This document shows positions 37,420 through 48,599 of a DNA stretch of 64,000 bases, one piece after another. The notes under the pieces were generated by a model. It worked only from the letters and a program-made list of their open reading frames with translations. It was not told where the DNA came from and searched no databases. Both the position numbers and the translations under genes were made by a program. Position 1 is the stretch's first letter; each line of letters opens with the position of its first letter. Source of the stretch: Aphanothece cf. minutissima CCALA 015 (GTDB lineage: Bacteria > Cyanobacteriota > Cyanobacteriia > PCC-6307 > Cyanobiaceae); NCBI GenBank assembly GCA_003003925.1, contig PVWP01000001.1:310001-374000 (forward strand). Reading direction: 5' to 3'.

Positions 37420-37430
<11 letters not shown>
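35151..37430 (+). CDS. FdhF/YdeP-like molybdopterin oxidoreductase, alpha subunit
   Basis: A 759-residue catalytic-subunit-like protein of the DMSO reductase superfamily. Its N-terminal blocks are LNHKSACLSCAWGTGGQHGG, with cysteines that in YdeP-like members stand in for the iron-sulfur motif. Further blocks are IGWDDVFAIAEAAFQ, SSGRSSNEAAYLLQLLLRAM and NNLADCSDLCHAPSTVGL (the active-site loop region). The cofactor region shows GGNLWGANPD and ATKPNQGHFHGLA, and the C-terminal MopB segment LITARSYGQHNTVVYK. The YdeP/FdhF-like group is called formate-dehydrogenase-like but its reaction is not established. It needs molybdenum cofactor, whose genes (moaA, mobA) lie 3 kb downstream. The ATG at 35151 has a GAGG site. 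Its end overlaps the glucosidase gene by 11 bases. Confidence 0.85.
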
Positions 37431-40205
<2,775 letters not shown>

Positions 40206-40221
<16 letters not shown>

Positions 40222-41255
40222 GCCATCTCCGCCGGCGCCGGCCGCTGGTCGACGGCTTCCTGCCGCTCCTCGCTCCAGCGGTCGCGGCGGGCGCGCCATA
40301 GCCCCTCCAGCGCCTGCTGCAGCCGGCCCGGTTCGGGCCGGGGCCGCAGCCAGGGCTTGAGGTCGGTGCCGTCGGCGGCGAACAGGCAGCTGTAGGCCAC
40401 CCCGTCGGCGGTGATCCGCAGCCGGTTGCAATCGCCGCAGAAGGGCGCCGTGATCGAAGCCACCACCGCCAGGTGACCGCACCCATCGCGGTAGCGCCAG
40501 CGGCCGGCGGTGCCGTGGGGCGCCCGTCCCACCGGCTCCAGCGGCCAGGCCGCCCCGATGCGGGCCACCATCTCGGCCGCCGGCAGCACCTGCTCCGGCG
40601 ACCAGTCGTTGCGGTTGCCCACGTCCATGAATTCGATCAGGCGCAGCTCCAGCCCCTGCTCCCGGGCCAGCGCCGCCAGGGGCAGCAGCTGGTCGCCATT
40701 GCCGGAGCGGGTGATCACCGCGTTCAGCTTCAGGGCGCCCGTGGCCGGATCGAAGCCAGCCTCCCTGGCATGCCGGATCGCCGCCAGCACCTTCGCCAGC
40801 ACGGCCTCGCCGGCGGTCTCGCCCGGGAGGCCGGCCATGCGGGCCACGCTGGCCCCATCGGTGCCATCGAGGCTGAGGGTGATCCGGTCGAGCCCCGCCG
40901 CCTTCAGCTGCCGTGCCCGCTCGGCGTTCAGCAGCACCCCGTTGCTGGTGAGGGCGATCTCCCGCAGGGCGCCGCGGGGATCACCGGGGTCACGCCGCCG
41001 CAGCGGCTGCAGGGCGGCGATCAGCTCCTCCAGGCGCCGGTGCAGCAGGGGCTCGCCGCCGGTGAGGCGCAGGGTGTGGACCCCCAGGCCGACGGTCGCC
41101 TCCACCAGGGCCACCCGCTCCGCCAGGGTCAGCAAGTCGGGCGGATCCTCGAGATCCGGACAGCAGTAGGGGCAGGCCAGGTTGCAGCGGGCCGTCAACG
41201 ACAGCCGCAGCACCCCCAGGGGCCGGCCATGCAGATCCAGTGGACGCTCCGCCAT
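40206..41255 (-). CDS. moaA: GTP 3',8-cyclase (molybdenum cofactor biosynthesis protein A)
   Basis: A 349-residue radical-SAM enzyme. The radical-SAM cluster motif is Cys24-x3-Cys28-x2-Cys31 in RCNLACPYCCPD. The second cluster cysteines are FCGDCNRLRIT and YSCLF. The block TLRLTGGEPLLHRRLEELI and the C-terminal Gly-Gly of LGG are all typical of MoaA. It converts GTP to the precursor of cyclic pyranopterin in the first step of molybdenum cofactor synthesis. It is the third gene of a minus-strand set encoding the nitrate-reductase-associated protein, MobA and MoaA, with a 10-base gap after mobA. Its 3' end overlaps the glucosidase gene. The first ATG, at 41255, gives the full N-terminus. Confidence 0.95.
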
Positions 41256-41265
41256 GGCAGGAAAG

Positions 41266-41892
41266 CTAGGGCCAGAGGCCGGTGGCGTCGTCGGGTCGGT
41301 TGGCGTTCCGCAGCCCCGCGGCCGGCAGGGCCACCGGCACCACCAGCTCTGCCGCGAGCCAGTCCTGCAGCCGCCGCCCCCCCGCTGCCGTGAACGCCCG
41401 CAGCCGCCGGCACCGGCCCGGATGGGCCGGATAGAGCCCCAGCAGCGGCTGCAGCCGCCGGCCGTCGTGGGCCAGGTGGATGGGGGCGGGCCCAGTGGCA
41501 GCCGGGGTGCCAGCGGCGGCGTGGGTGGAGGCGGCCGCCAGCAGGGCCTCGAGGGCGGCGGTCTCCAGCCAGGGCATATCCACAGGGCAGAGGAGCAGGT
41601 CCTGGCCGGGGTGGTGCGCCATCAGCCGGTCGAGGGCCAGCAGCGGCCCCTCCCGGGGCGGCGGCTCCTCCAGGACCGTGATCGGCTGGCCCAGCCCGTC
41701 CCGCCGGGGCCGCGCCAGGGCGTGGTGGGCCCGGTGGTGGCTGACGAGGGTGATCGGCAGCGGCAGCGCCGCCAGTCGCCCGAGGCTGAACTCCAGCCAG
41801 GTGCCCCCGGCGGGATGGGGCAGCAGGGCCTTGTCCGTGCCCATGCGGCGGCTGGCGCCGCCGCTGAGCAGGCAGGCCCGCAGGCCGCTCAT
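41266..41892 (-). CDS. mobA: Molybdenum cofactor guanylyltransferase
   Basis: A 208-residue MobA-type nucleotidyltransferase. The GTP-binding signature is CLLSGGASRRMGTDKALL near the N-terminus. Next come PITLVSHHRAHH, EGPLLALDRLMAHHPGQDLL and the metal-site LCPVDMPWLETAALEALL. The C-terminal LGLYPAHPG and RLQDWLAAE blocks also fit the family. It attaches GMP to molybdopterin to form the bis-guanylyl cofactor used by DMSO-reductase-type enzymes such as nitrate reductase and formate dehydrogenases. It overlaps the preceding gene by four bases (ATGA) and is followed by moaA after 10 bases. Cofactor demand is evident in the same window: a YdeP-like oxidoreductase, and probably a nitrate reductase outside it. 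Confidence 0.92.
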   Translation of the reverse strand: MSGLRACLLSGGASRRMGTDKALLPHPAGGTWLEFSLGRLAALPLPITLVSHHRAHHALARPRRDGLGQPITVLEEPPPREGPLLALDRLMAHHPGQDLLLCPVDMPWLETAALEALLAAASTHAAAGTPAATGPAPIHLAHDGRRLQPLLGLYPAHPGRCRRLRAFTAAGGRRLQDWLAAELVVPVALPAAGLRNANRPDDATGLWP

Positions 41893-42377
41893 GGCAGCGG
41901 CGAACCGTCGGGGTCCGGGCCCACCAGGCCGAATTCCGCCAGGGCCCGCGGCAGGTTGCGGTGCTCATGGCCCGGATGGCTGAGCTTCACCAGGGCGAAG
42001 CGCTGCAGCTCATCGAGCTCCCCCCAGGCGTGGGGGGGCAGGGTCAGCCCCAGCTGGCGGCAGGAGGCGAGCAGCACCTCCGGGGGCTCGTCGCCCTGTT
42101 GCCAGGGGGCGCTGCAGGCGGGCTCCAGCCGGCCGGCGACGCCGGCGGCCATGGCGGCCGTGCGCCGCTCGAGCCAGCGGTCCAGCTCCGCCAGGGCCCC
42201 GGGGTCGTCGGGCCAGGCCAGCAGCCGCTGCCGTTCGGCCTCGTCGAGGTCGCTCCAGTGCACCAGCTTCAGCTTGACCCCCACCAGATCGAGCTTGCGC
42301 CGCACCGCCATGGGGATGCAGCGCAGGTCACCGACGAAGTCGGCCTCAAAGCCGAAACAGTGGTCATGGCGGCCCAT
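41889..42377 (-). CDS. Nitrate reductase associated protein (cyanobacterial)
   Basis: A 162-residue protein of the cyanobacterial nitrate-reductase-associated family. Diagnostic blocks are FGFEADFVGDLRCIPMAVRR, KLDLVGVKLKLVHWSDLDEA and the C-terminal WGELDELQRFALVKLSHPGH, EHRNLPRALAEFG. The family is named from its repeated position near narB and molybdenum-cofactor genes; its biochemical role is not established. It is first of three overlapping or closely spaced minus-strand genes (with mobA and moaA), so it is probably translated in coordination with cofactor assembly. The nitrate reductase gene itself is not in this window. The start at ATG 42377 gives the full family N-terminus. Confidence 0.9.
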   Translation of the reverse strand: MGRHDHCFGFEADFVGDLRCIPMAVRRKLDLVGVKLKLVHWSDLDEAERQRLLAWPDDPGALAELDRWLERRTAAMAAGVAGRLEPACSAPWQQGDEPPEVLLASCRQLGLTLPPHAWGELDELQRFALVKLSHPGHEHRNLPRALAEFGLVGPDPDGSPLP

Positions 42378-42433
42378 GGACCCGGCCCCAGGCGGAACCC
42401 GAACCCTAGGAAGCCGGCGGGCGGGCCCTGGGC

Positions 42434-43327
42434 TCAGTCCAGCTGGAGCACGCCCCTGGTGCGCTGGCGGCGCTGCTGGTCCTGCTGCTCGAAACGGGCC
42501 AGGCAGTCCCCCTGGGGCACCAGGACGCAGCTCACGTACTCGGAGGCGTCGACCAGGGCCGCCCGGATCGCCTTGCCGGCGGGCGTGCGCTGGGCCTGGG
42601 ACTGGTTGCTGCCGAAGTTGAGCGTGCCGGCGGCACCGGTGAGGGCCTGGCCGGTGCGGCCCATGTTCGGCGCCAGCCAGAGGGCCAGACCCGCCGCCGG
42701 CAGCAGGCTCACGCCGCTGGCGCTGGCGCTGGCCGTGTTGCTGGCACGGCCTTCCACGGTGCGGGATCCGACCACTTCGCCGGTGGAGCTGTCCACCACG
42801 CGGATGTCGATCGCCACGTAGTCCTTCGTCTCCACCTGCTGGTTCTGCTTGCCGAAGCCCAGCAGGCCGAAGCTGTTGCCCGACTGCTTCTGCTCCACGT
42901 TGGTTTCGTAGGAGGTGACCGTTCCCAGCACGATGTAGCGCGCGCCGCGCATCTGACCCCTGCGGGCGGCGTCGGGGCCCTTCTTGACGATCCCCAGTTC
43001 CGCCAGCTCCTGCTCGGAAAGCACGTCCTTGAGCTGGCGCCGCTCCACCACCTGCAGCGTGCCGGTGCCCTGCAGCTCGTTGGCCAGGGCGGCGGCGAGA
43101 TCATCGGCCACCGGACCCTGCCACCACCACGTGGGCTGGGTGACGGTGTTCTTGAAGGCGGGCACCGAGACGGTGGGGCGGGCCACCGGCTGACGGCTCT
43201 GGGCCAGGGCGGCGGCGGGGACGGCGGCGGCGACGGCACCAAGGCTGAGGCCGAGGGCAAGCAAGCGGGGGAGATCACGGGCGACTCCGCCCAGGGTGCG
43301 TCTGCGCATGATCTGCGACGTGGCCAT
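42434..43327 (-). CDS. CsgG-family outer-membrane/periplasmic protein
   Basis: A 297-residue secreted protein. The signal peptide includes RLLALGLSLGAVAAAVPAAA, cleaved near LAQS. A CsgG-type domain follows: PAFKNTVTQPTWWW, DLAAALANELQGTGTLQVVE, RRQLKDVLSEQELAELGI, ARYIVLGTVTSYE and VAIDIRVVDSSTGEVV. The 'LxxEL...LxVVER.QL..VL.EQ' pattern and the 'ARYIVxGTVTxYE' strand are hallmarks of the CsgG/LpoB-like fold. CsgG forms curli secretion channels; many cyanobacterial relatives have no known secretion partner. The N-terminal Met used is at 43327; one at 43309 is also plausible. It is divergent from the cupin gene. No lipobox cysteine is evident, so it may be periplasmic rather than lipid-anchored. 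Confidence 0.8.
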   Translation of the reverse strand: MATSQIMRRRTLGGVARDLPRLLALGLSLGAVAAAVPAAALAQSRQPVARPTVSVPAFKNTVTQPTWWWQGPVADDLAAALANELQGTGTLQVVERRQLKDVLSEQELAELGIVKKGPDAARRGQMRGARYIVLGTVTSYETNVEQKQSGNSFGLLGFGKQNQQVETKDYVAIDIRVVDSSTGEVVGSRTVEGRASNTASASASGVSLLPAAGLALWLAPNMGRTGQALTGAAGTLNFGSNQSQAQRTPAGKAIRAALVDASEYVSCVLVPQGDCLARFEQQDQQRRQRTRGVLQLD

Positions 43328-43537
43328 GGCGTGCCGTCCTGAAGCTGGTCCCGATACGGCGGGCATTCAAGCAAGTTCCGGCCGCGGCTGGGCGTTCCGC
43401 CCCGGTGGGGTCGGAGCGCACTCCAGCGCTGGAACTGGCCCAGGCCCGGCGGGCTTTCGTAGCCGATCTCACCGTGGGACCCCGCCAGGATTAGGTTCAC
43501 TGAAGAGACCGCAGAGGCTTCTGACGAAGTCGCTCCC

Positions 43538-44095
43538 ATGACCGCCACCGTCCCGTCGAGAGACGAGCTGCAGGACCACAGACCCTCCGGGGCCAGCCAG
43601 GGTCCCCGGCCGGCTCCGATGTTCGAGCTGATCCCCTACGAGAAGTTCCGCGACACCCCCTCGGTGCGCTTCTTCGACATCACCGTGCCCAGCTCGAACA
43701 AGCGGGATCTGGTGGTCCACTCGGGCCCGGCGGTGAGCCCCCCGGACTGCCAGGAGACCGGCAGCTGGCAGTTCTATCTCCACCCCCACCAGGAGGACAA
43801 CCTGCTCGCCATGCATGGCGGCCGCACCTTCTTCCTGGTCAATCTCGGCTGGAACTATCCGTATCACATCGTTCGCCTCGACTGCGGCGGCGACATTCTG
43901 CGCATACCTCCCGGCACGTTCCACCGCTCCGTCTCCGACCCCGACGGCTCCCTGGTGCTCAACCAGGCCGTGCGCGAAGAGGGTGCCAGCGTGGTGCGGG
44001 AGTTCCGGGTGTACAACAGCCACCGCATCCCCCGGCTGTTCGCCGTCACCTCCAAGACCGCCCCGCTGCCCAAGCTGCACGGGGTGAGCTGGTAA
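43538..44095 (+). CDS. Cupin-like protein of unknown function
   Basis: A 185-residue protein with a beta-barrel pattern. The central blocks WQFYLHPHQEDNLLAMHGGR, TFFLVNLGWNYPYHIV and DILRIPPGTFHRSVSDPDGS resemble the two cupin motifs: His residues in HPHQED, then the PPGTFHR block with a second His. Typical small-cupin metal ligands (H-x-H, E, H) are therefore present. The C-terminal part carries YNSHRIPRLFAVTSKTAPLP. The substrate is unknown; isomerase, dioxygenase and sugar-binding functions all occur in such folds. The ATG at 43538 is used; a second at 43619 (MFELIPYEKF) begins the conserved part and may be the real start. It is followed after 9 bases by the convergent end of the EAL gene. 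Confidence 0.65.
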   Translation: MTATVPSRDELQDHRPSGASQGPRPAPMFELIPYEKFRDTPSVRFFDITVPSSNKRDLVVHSGPAVSPPDCQETGSWQFYLHPHQEDNLLAMHGGRTFFLVNLGWNYPYHIVRLDCGGDILRIPPGTFHRSVSDPDGSLVLNQAVREEGASVVREFRVYNSHRIPRLFAVTSKTAPLPKLHGVSW

Positions 44096-44104
44096 GCGGA
44101 GGGC

Positions 44105-46240
44105 TCAGGCCGCCGCGGCGCGGCCCAGGAGGGCGCCGAAGTCCCTGGCGGGCATCGGCTTGCCCAGCAGGTGACCCTGGAACTGGTCACAGCCCAGGTT
44201 CCGCAGCATCTCCAGCTGCTCGGCGGTTTCCACCCCTTCCGCCAGGGTCATCAGCCCCAGCTCCTTGGCCATCACGATGGTGGCCTTGACGATGGCCAGG
44301 TCGGCGTCGTCGTTACCCAGCCGTTCCACGAAGAACCGGTCGATCTTGAGTTTGTCGAGCGGCAGGGAGTGGAGCATGGCCAGGGACGAGTAGCCCGTGC
44401 CGAAATCGTCGATCGCCAGGCTGAAGCCGCTCTCGGCGAGCTGCCGCAGCTGCTCCCCCGCACGCTCGGGATCGTTCAGCAGGGCCGTTTCGGTGATCTC
44501 CAGCTCGAGATTCTCCGGCACCAGGTCGTAGGCGCTCAGGGCCCCGGCCAGCAGCTCGGAGAGGGAGGGATGCTCGGCCCCCAGCTGGAGCGGCGAGATG
44601 TTGATCGCCAGTTTTCCCAGCCGCAGCCCCTGGCGGTGCCACTCCTGCAGCTGCCGGCAGGCCTCCTCGATCACCCAGAGGCCGATGGTGTGGATCTGGC
44701 CGGTCTTCTCCGCCAGCGGGATGAACACGTTGGGGGACACCATCCGGCCGTTCTGATCACGCCAGCGCAGCAGGGCCTCGGCCCCGGCGATCCGGCTGCC
44801 ACCCCGGTCGATCTGGGGCTGGTAGAACAGCCGCAGCTGCTCCCTGTCGATCGCCCGGCCCAGGCTGAGCTCCAGCTCGAGGCGCTCGCGCAGCTGCAGG
44901 CTGATCTCCGGGGTGTAGAAGCGCAGCTGGTTCTTGCCGTGCTGCTTGGCCTCCATCAGGGCCGTGTTGGCACAACGCAGCAGGGTGTCGGGGTCGGAGC
45001 CGTGGTCGGGGGCCAGGGCCACCCCGAGCGAGGCGCTGGGCTGGACCGCCAGGCCGGTGCCCATTCCGGGGCTGTTACCGAGGGTGCGCCGGATCTGCTC
45101 CGCCCACTGCAGGGCCTCGAGCCGGTCGGCCATGGCCATGGGCCGCAGCAGGATGAACTCATCACTGCCCACCCGGGCCAGCCAGTCGTCCGGCCGCATC
45201 AGGTGGCGCAGGCAGCTGCCGCTGGCCTGGAGCACCTGGTTGCCGATCTCATGGCCCAGGCTGTTGTTGATCGACTGGAAGTTGTCGAGGTCGAGGTTGA
45301 TCAGGGCGATGCCGCGCTCGGAGCCGGCCATGCGCAGCAGGCGGGCCAGCTGGCGGACGGCAGCGGCCTTGTTGGGGAGCCGGGTGAGGGGATCGACGAA
45401 GGCGATGCGCTCCAGCCGCTGCTGGATCTCGTGCTGCTCGCTGATGTCCTGGACGGTGCCCACCGTGGTGAGCGGCTCGCCGTCGGCGCCCAGGGTGGTG
45501 CGCCCCCGCTCCAGCACCATCTTCAGCAGCCCGTCGCCGAGCAGCAGCCGATGCTCGATCCGGTAGGGCCGCCCCGTGCGGAAGGACTCCTGGAAGGTGG
45601 CGTCGACCAGGGAGCGGTCCTCCGGGTGGACTGTCTGGAGAAAGTGGCCATAGGAGGGGGCCGTCAGCTCCGGGGCGGTGTTGAAGATGCTGTAGGTCTC
45701 GTTCGACCAGAGCAGTTCCCCCGTGCGGTGGTTCAGCTCCCAGCTGCCCACATGGGTGAGCCGCTCGGCCTCCTGCAGCAGGGATCCCAGCCGGGAGCTT
45801 TCCCGCAGGGCCGTGTCCAGTTCGGTGCGGTCGCGGTGACTCACCAGGGCCACCAGCCGGCCGCAGAGGTCGAGCACCTGATAGCTCACGGACACGTCCC
45901 GGCAGGCGCCGCAACGGGCCCGGTGGCGTGTGGCGAAGCTGCCCCTGGGCTGCTGGCGCATCACCCGCAGCTGGTCGTGCATCAGGTCGTCGGCCAGCTC
46001 CGCGTCCGCCTGGATCGCCGCCGGATTGAGGGTGAGGAAGTGCTCCCGGGAGTAGCCGAGCCGCTCGTGGGCCGAACGGTTGCAGTCGATGAAATGGCCA
46101 CTGGCCAGATCAAGGACAACCAGATCGTCGCTGCCCAGGTCGGCGGCAAAACGCAGTGCATCGCCGACGCTGTCGACGCAAGGAATCAGCCCCTGTTCCG
46201 CCGGGGTGCTGAACCAGAAGGATTGCACTGACGGTTCCAT
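44105..46240 (-). CDS. PAS-GGDEF-EAL cyclic-di-GMP signalling protein
   Basis: A 711-residue protein. Two PAS-like domains occupy about residues 30-280; blocks include LVVLDLASGHFIDCNRSAHE, RLGYSREHF and YGHFLQTVHPEDRSLV, with VGTVQDISEQHE at the end. The diguanylate-cyclase domain has FVDPLTRLPNKAA and the motif GSDEF (residues 358-362), one residue off the GGDEF consensus. The EAL domain has Glu488-Ala-Leu in GAEALLRW, LAINISPLQL, LELEITETALLN, DDFGTGYSSLAML, KIDRFFVERLG and LAEGVETAEQL. All expected EAL metal and catalytic residues are visible, so c-di-GMP hydrolysis is likely, with the GGDEF domain weak or regulatory. No membrane segment is evident. A PilZ receptor is encoded elsewhere in the window. 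Confidence 0.92.
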   Translation of the reverse strand: MEPSVQSFWFSTPAEQGLIPCVDSVGDALRFAADLGSDDLVVLDLASGHFIDCNRSAHERLGYSREHFLTLNPAAIQADAELADDLMHDQLRVMRQQPRGSFATRHRARCGACRDVSVSYQVLDLCGRLVALVSHRDRTELDTALRESSRLGSLLQEAERLTHVGSWELNHRTGELLWSNETYSIFNTAPELTAPSYGHFLQTVHPEDRSLVDATFQESFRTGRPYRIEHRLLLGDGLLKMVLERGRTTLGADGEPLTTVGTVQDISEQHEIQQRLERIAFVDPLTRLPNKAAAVRQLARLLRMAGSERGIALINLDLDNFQSINNSLGHEIGNQVLQASGSCLRHLMRPDDWLARVGSDEFILLRPMAMADRLEALQWAEQIRRTLGNSPGMGTGLAVQPSASLGVALAPDHGSDPDTLLRCANTALMEAKQHGKNQLRFYTPEISLQLRERLELELSLGRAIDREQLRLFYQPQIDRGGSRIAGAEALLRWRDQNGRMVSPNVFIPLAEKTGQIHTIGLWVIEEACRQLQEWHRQGLRLGKLAINISPLQLGAEHPSLSELLAGALSAYDLVPENLELEITETALLNDPERAGEQLRQLAESGFSLAIDDFGTGYSSLAMLHSLPLDKLKIDRFFVERLGNDDADLAIVKATIVMAKELGLMTLAEGVETAEQLEMLRNLGCDQFQGHLLGKPMPARDFGALLGRAAAA

Positions 46241-46475
46241 TCACGCAGGATCTTAGGCAGCGTTTTCATTGCTGACCAGGATGGGGAAGAAAACCCCCTG
46301 CCAAGCTGAAGCGCAGCGGGATGGAGGCTTCGCACCTGAAGATTCCACTGGAAACGTGGGAAGTCCAGGGCCTCAGAAGTGAGGAAAAGAGAAGAATTGA
46401 ATGCAGCCTGATCGCCGGGCCGAGCTCGGTTTTCGGTGCTCGTGCGGTCCAGCGATATGGGGCGCCGCCGGCGCC

Positions 46476-48569
46476 TCAGTCGATCCTGAGGTCGATGGTG
46501 AGATCCGTCGGGCGCTGACGTCCCCGCCAGGGGGGAGCCTCGGGCCGCGGCCCGGCCTGGGGCGCCGCCACGGGATCGAAGCGGTGACCGTCCGGGTGCA
46601 GCTGGAAGGCCCGATCGCCGCCGGGGGTGCGCAGCAGGAGCTCCAGGGGCATGTGGGGCTCGATCGCCGGATGCAGGCATGGGTAGAGCCGCTGGAAGCG
46701 GAAGCGGACCGCCAGCGGCAGGCCGGCCCCGTCGGCGGCGGGCTCCAGCGGCAGGGGCCGGCCGTTGAGGAACAGCCCGCAGTCGCGGCGGAAGGCGGCA
46801 TTGGCCACCACTTCGAAGCGGCGCAGGGAGCCGTCGATGAACCGGCTGGTGAAGCCTCCCTGCACCGGGGTGTCGCAGATCAGGGGCCAGGGCTCGGGGG
46901 CCGGCCGCAGCTCCAGGGCAGGCGCCGTCCCGGTGGCGTCCACCTCCCCCTGCCAGCGCAGCAGGGGCGGGAAACGCCACTCCCAGATGGCCCGGAAGGG
47001 CGCCGGATCCAGGGCCAGATCATCGGAGGCCAGGTCGGCCAGGATGGCCTCCAGGTCGGCCCACAGCTGGCTGGGCAGCAGCTGGCGGTCGTGCAGGGCC
47101 GACCCCCAGTCGTGCAGGCTCCCGGGCCGGTGGCGCGGCTCCAGCAGGTGGGCCGCCAGGGCGCTCCACAGCAGGGCGATCGTGCTGCTCCACTCCATGC
47201 GGGGCAGGCTCTCCAGCGCCCGGAACTCCACCAGCCCCAGGCATCCGGCCGGGGCCCCGGGATTCCAGAACTTGTCGAAGCTGATCTCGCTGCGGTGGTT
47301 GTTGCCGCTGCGGTCGGCGTGCAGATGGCGCAGCGTCTCGCCGATCAGGCCCCGGACATCGCCGAAGGGCTCCCCCGAGGGCTGGCCCTCCGCCTGTTCG
47401 ATGGCCCGGTAGGCCAGCTCCAGGTCGAAGCATTCACCGATCGCCTCGTCCGGCCGGGGCGACTGGGAGGCCGGGCCCACCCCGGGGCCGCAGAACAGGT
47501 AGGCCAGCGACGGATGCCGCTGCCAGTAGCGCAGGATCCCGGTCAGCCAGGCCGGGCGGGAGAAGAAGGGGTGGTGGGCCAGGTCGGGGCCACCCCAGAG
47601 CAGGTGGTTGCCGCCGCCGGTGCCCTCCTGGCGGCCGTCACCCAGGTCCTTCCAGCTGCGCAGCCCCACCCGCTCGCCGGCCTCCTCCAGCCGCTGCAGC
47701 CAGCGGCGGTACTCCATCCAGCTGTGGCAGACGGGCAGGTTGATCTCCAGCACGCCGGGGTCGGCCGTGAGCCCCAGCACCTGCCAGCGCTCACCGGCAT
47801 CGAGGGGAAGCACGCCGCTCAGCCGGGGCGCCGCCAGCGGGCCGAGGCTGTCGGCCACTGCCTGCAGCAGCAGCCGCAGGGGTTCCCGCTCCAGGGGGGG
47901 CAGGAACAGCTCCCAGCCGTCGGGGTCCACCTCCAGGGTGAGCACCTGGCGGGGCACGTCCTCGGGCAGGTGCTCCAGGGGCAGGCGCAGGCCGGCGGGG
48001 CCGGGGGCGCCGGTGAGTTCCCGCAGGCTTTCCTCGAGGGGCCAGGGTGCCACCGCCCAGGCCACCGCCGCCGCCGGGTCGTCCGCCTCGGGCGGCGCCA
48101 CGCTCAGGGGGGCGGCCCAGACCCGGCGCTCGGGTTCGAAGGGATCCCGCAGCACCACGGGCTGGAGCGTGAGGCCCAGCCGCCCACCCAGCTGCTCCAG
48201 CCAGGCCGGGGCCGCCTCGGCCGTCAGCGGTGTTCCCTCCAGGCCGGGCTGGCAGAGGCCGGGCCAGCGCACCGGCGCCGTGCCGTCATCGCCCAGGAAC
48301 AGACGCAGGGCCCAGCGGGGGTTGACCTCGCCGTCGTAACGCTTGCCGGGGCAGTACAGGAGGGTGCTGCCGGGCCAGACGCGCTGCTGCAGATCCCGGG
48401 CCAGGGCCCGGGCGATCGGCAGCTTGGTGGGTCCATCGGCGGTGACGCTCCACTCCGGCCCCTCCGGCTCGAGGGGCACCAGGGTGGGCTCACCGCCGAG
48501 GGTGAGCTGGATGCCGGCGGCCCGGAGGCGGGACTCGGCCGCCTCGGCCACCCTGTCCATCCAGCTCAT
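46476..48569 (-). CDS. DUF2126 family protein (operon partner of ATP-grasp/alpha-E/transglutaminase)
   Basis: A 697-residue protein with the DUF2126 hallmarks: IQLTLGGEPTLVPLEPEGPE, PGKRYDGEVNPRWALRLFLG, HPSLAYLFCGPGVGPASQSP, ADRSGNNHRSEISFDKFWNP, CLGLVEFRALESLPRMEWSS and IWEWRFPPLL. In many bacteria this domain forms the C-terminal two thirds of a large transglutaminase protein of about 1,100 residues; here it stands alone and the transglutaminase is a separate gene. The fold resembles a glutamate-cysteine-ligase/glutamine-synthetase-type amide-bond former, in my recollection of family analyses, so it may build a peptide or amide link. It is last in the five-gene set, 30 bases after glgP. 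The exact substrate is unknown. Confidence 0.85.
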   Translation of the reverse strand: MSWMDRVAEAAESRLRAAGIQLTLGGEPTLVPLEPEGPEWSVTADGPTKLPIARALARDLQQRVWPGSTLLYCPGKRYDGEVNPRWALRLFLGDDGTAPVRWPGLCQPGLEGTPLTAEAAPAWLEQLGGRLGLTLQPVVLRDPFEPERRVWAAPLSVAPPEADDPAAAVAWAVAPWPLEESLRELTGAPGPAGLRLPLEHLPEDVPRQVLTLEVDPDGWELFLPPLEREPLRLLLQAVADSLGPLAAPRLSGVLPLDAGERWQVLGLTADPGVLEINLPVCHSWMEYRRWLQRLEEAGERVGLRSWKDLGDGRQEGTGGGNHLLWGGPDLAHHPFFSRPAWLTGILRYWQRHPSLAYLFCGPGVGPASQSPRPDEAIGECFDLELAYRAIEQAEGQPSGEPFGDVRGLIGETLRHLHADRSGNNHRSEISFDKFWNPGAPAGCLGLVEFRALESLPRMEWSSTIALLWSALAAHLLEPRHRPGSLHDWGSALHDRQLLPSQLWADLEAILADLASDDLALDPAPFRAIWEWRFPPLLRWQGEVDATGTAPALELRPAPEPWPLICDTPVQGGFTSRFIDGSLRRFEVVANAAFRRDCGLFLNGRPLPLEPAADGAGLPLAVRFRFQRLYPCLHPAIEPHMPLELLLRTPGGDRAFQLHPDGHRFDPVAAPQAGPRPEAPPWRGRQRPTDLTIDLRID

Positions 48570-48599
48570 GCGGGCCAGCTCATGTGGGTTGGGGGAGGC

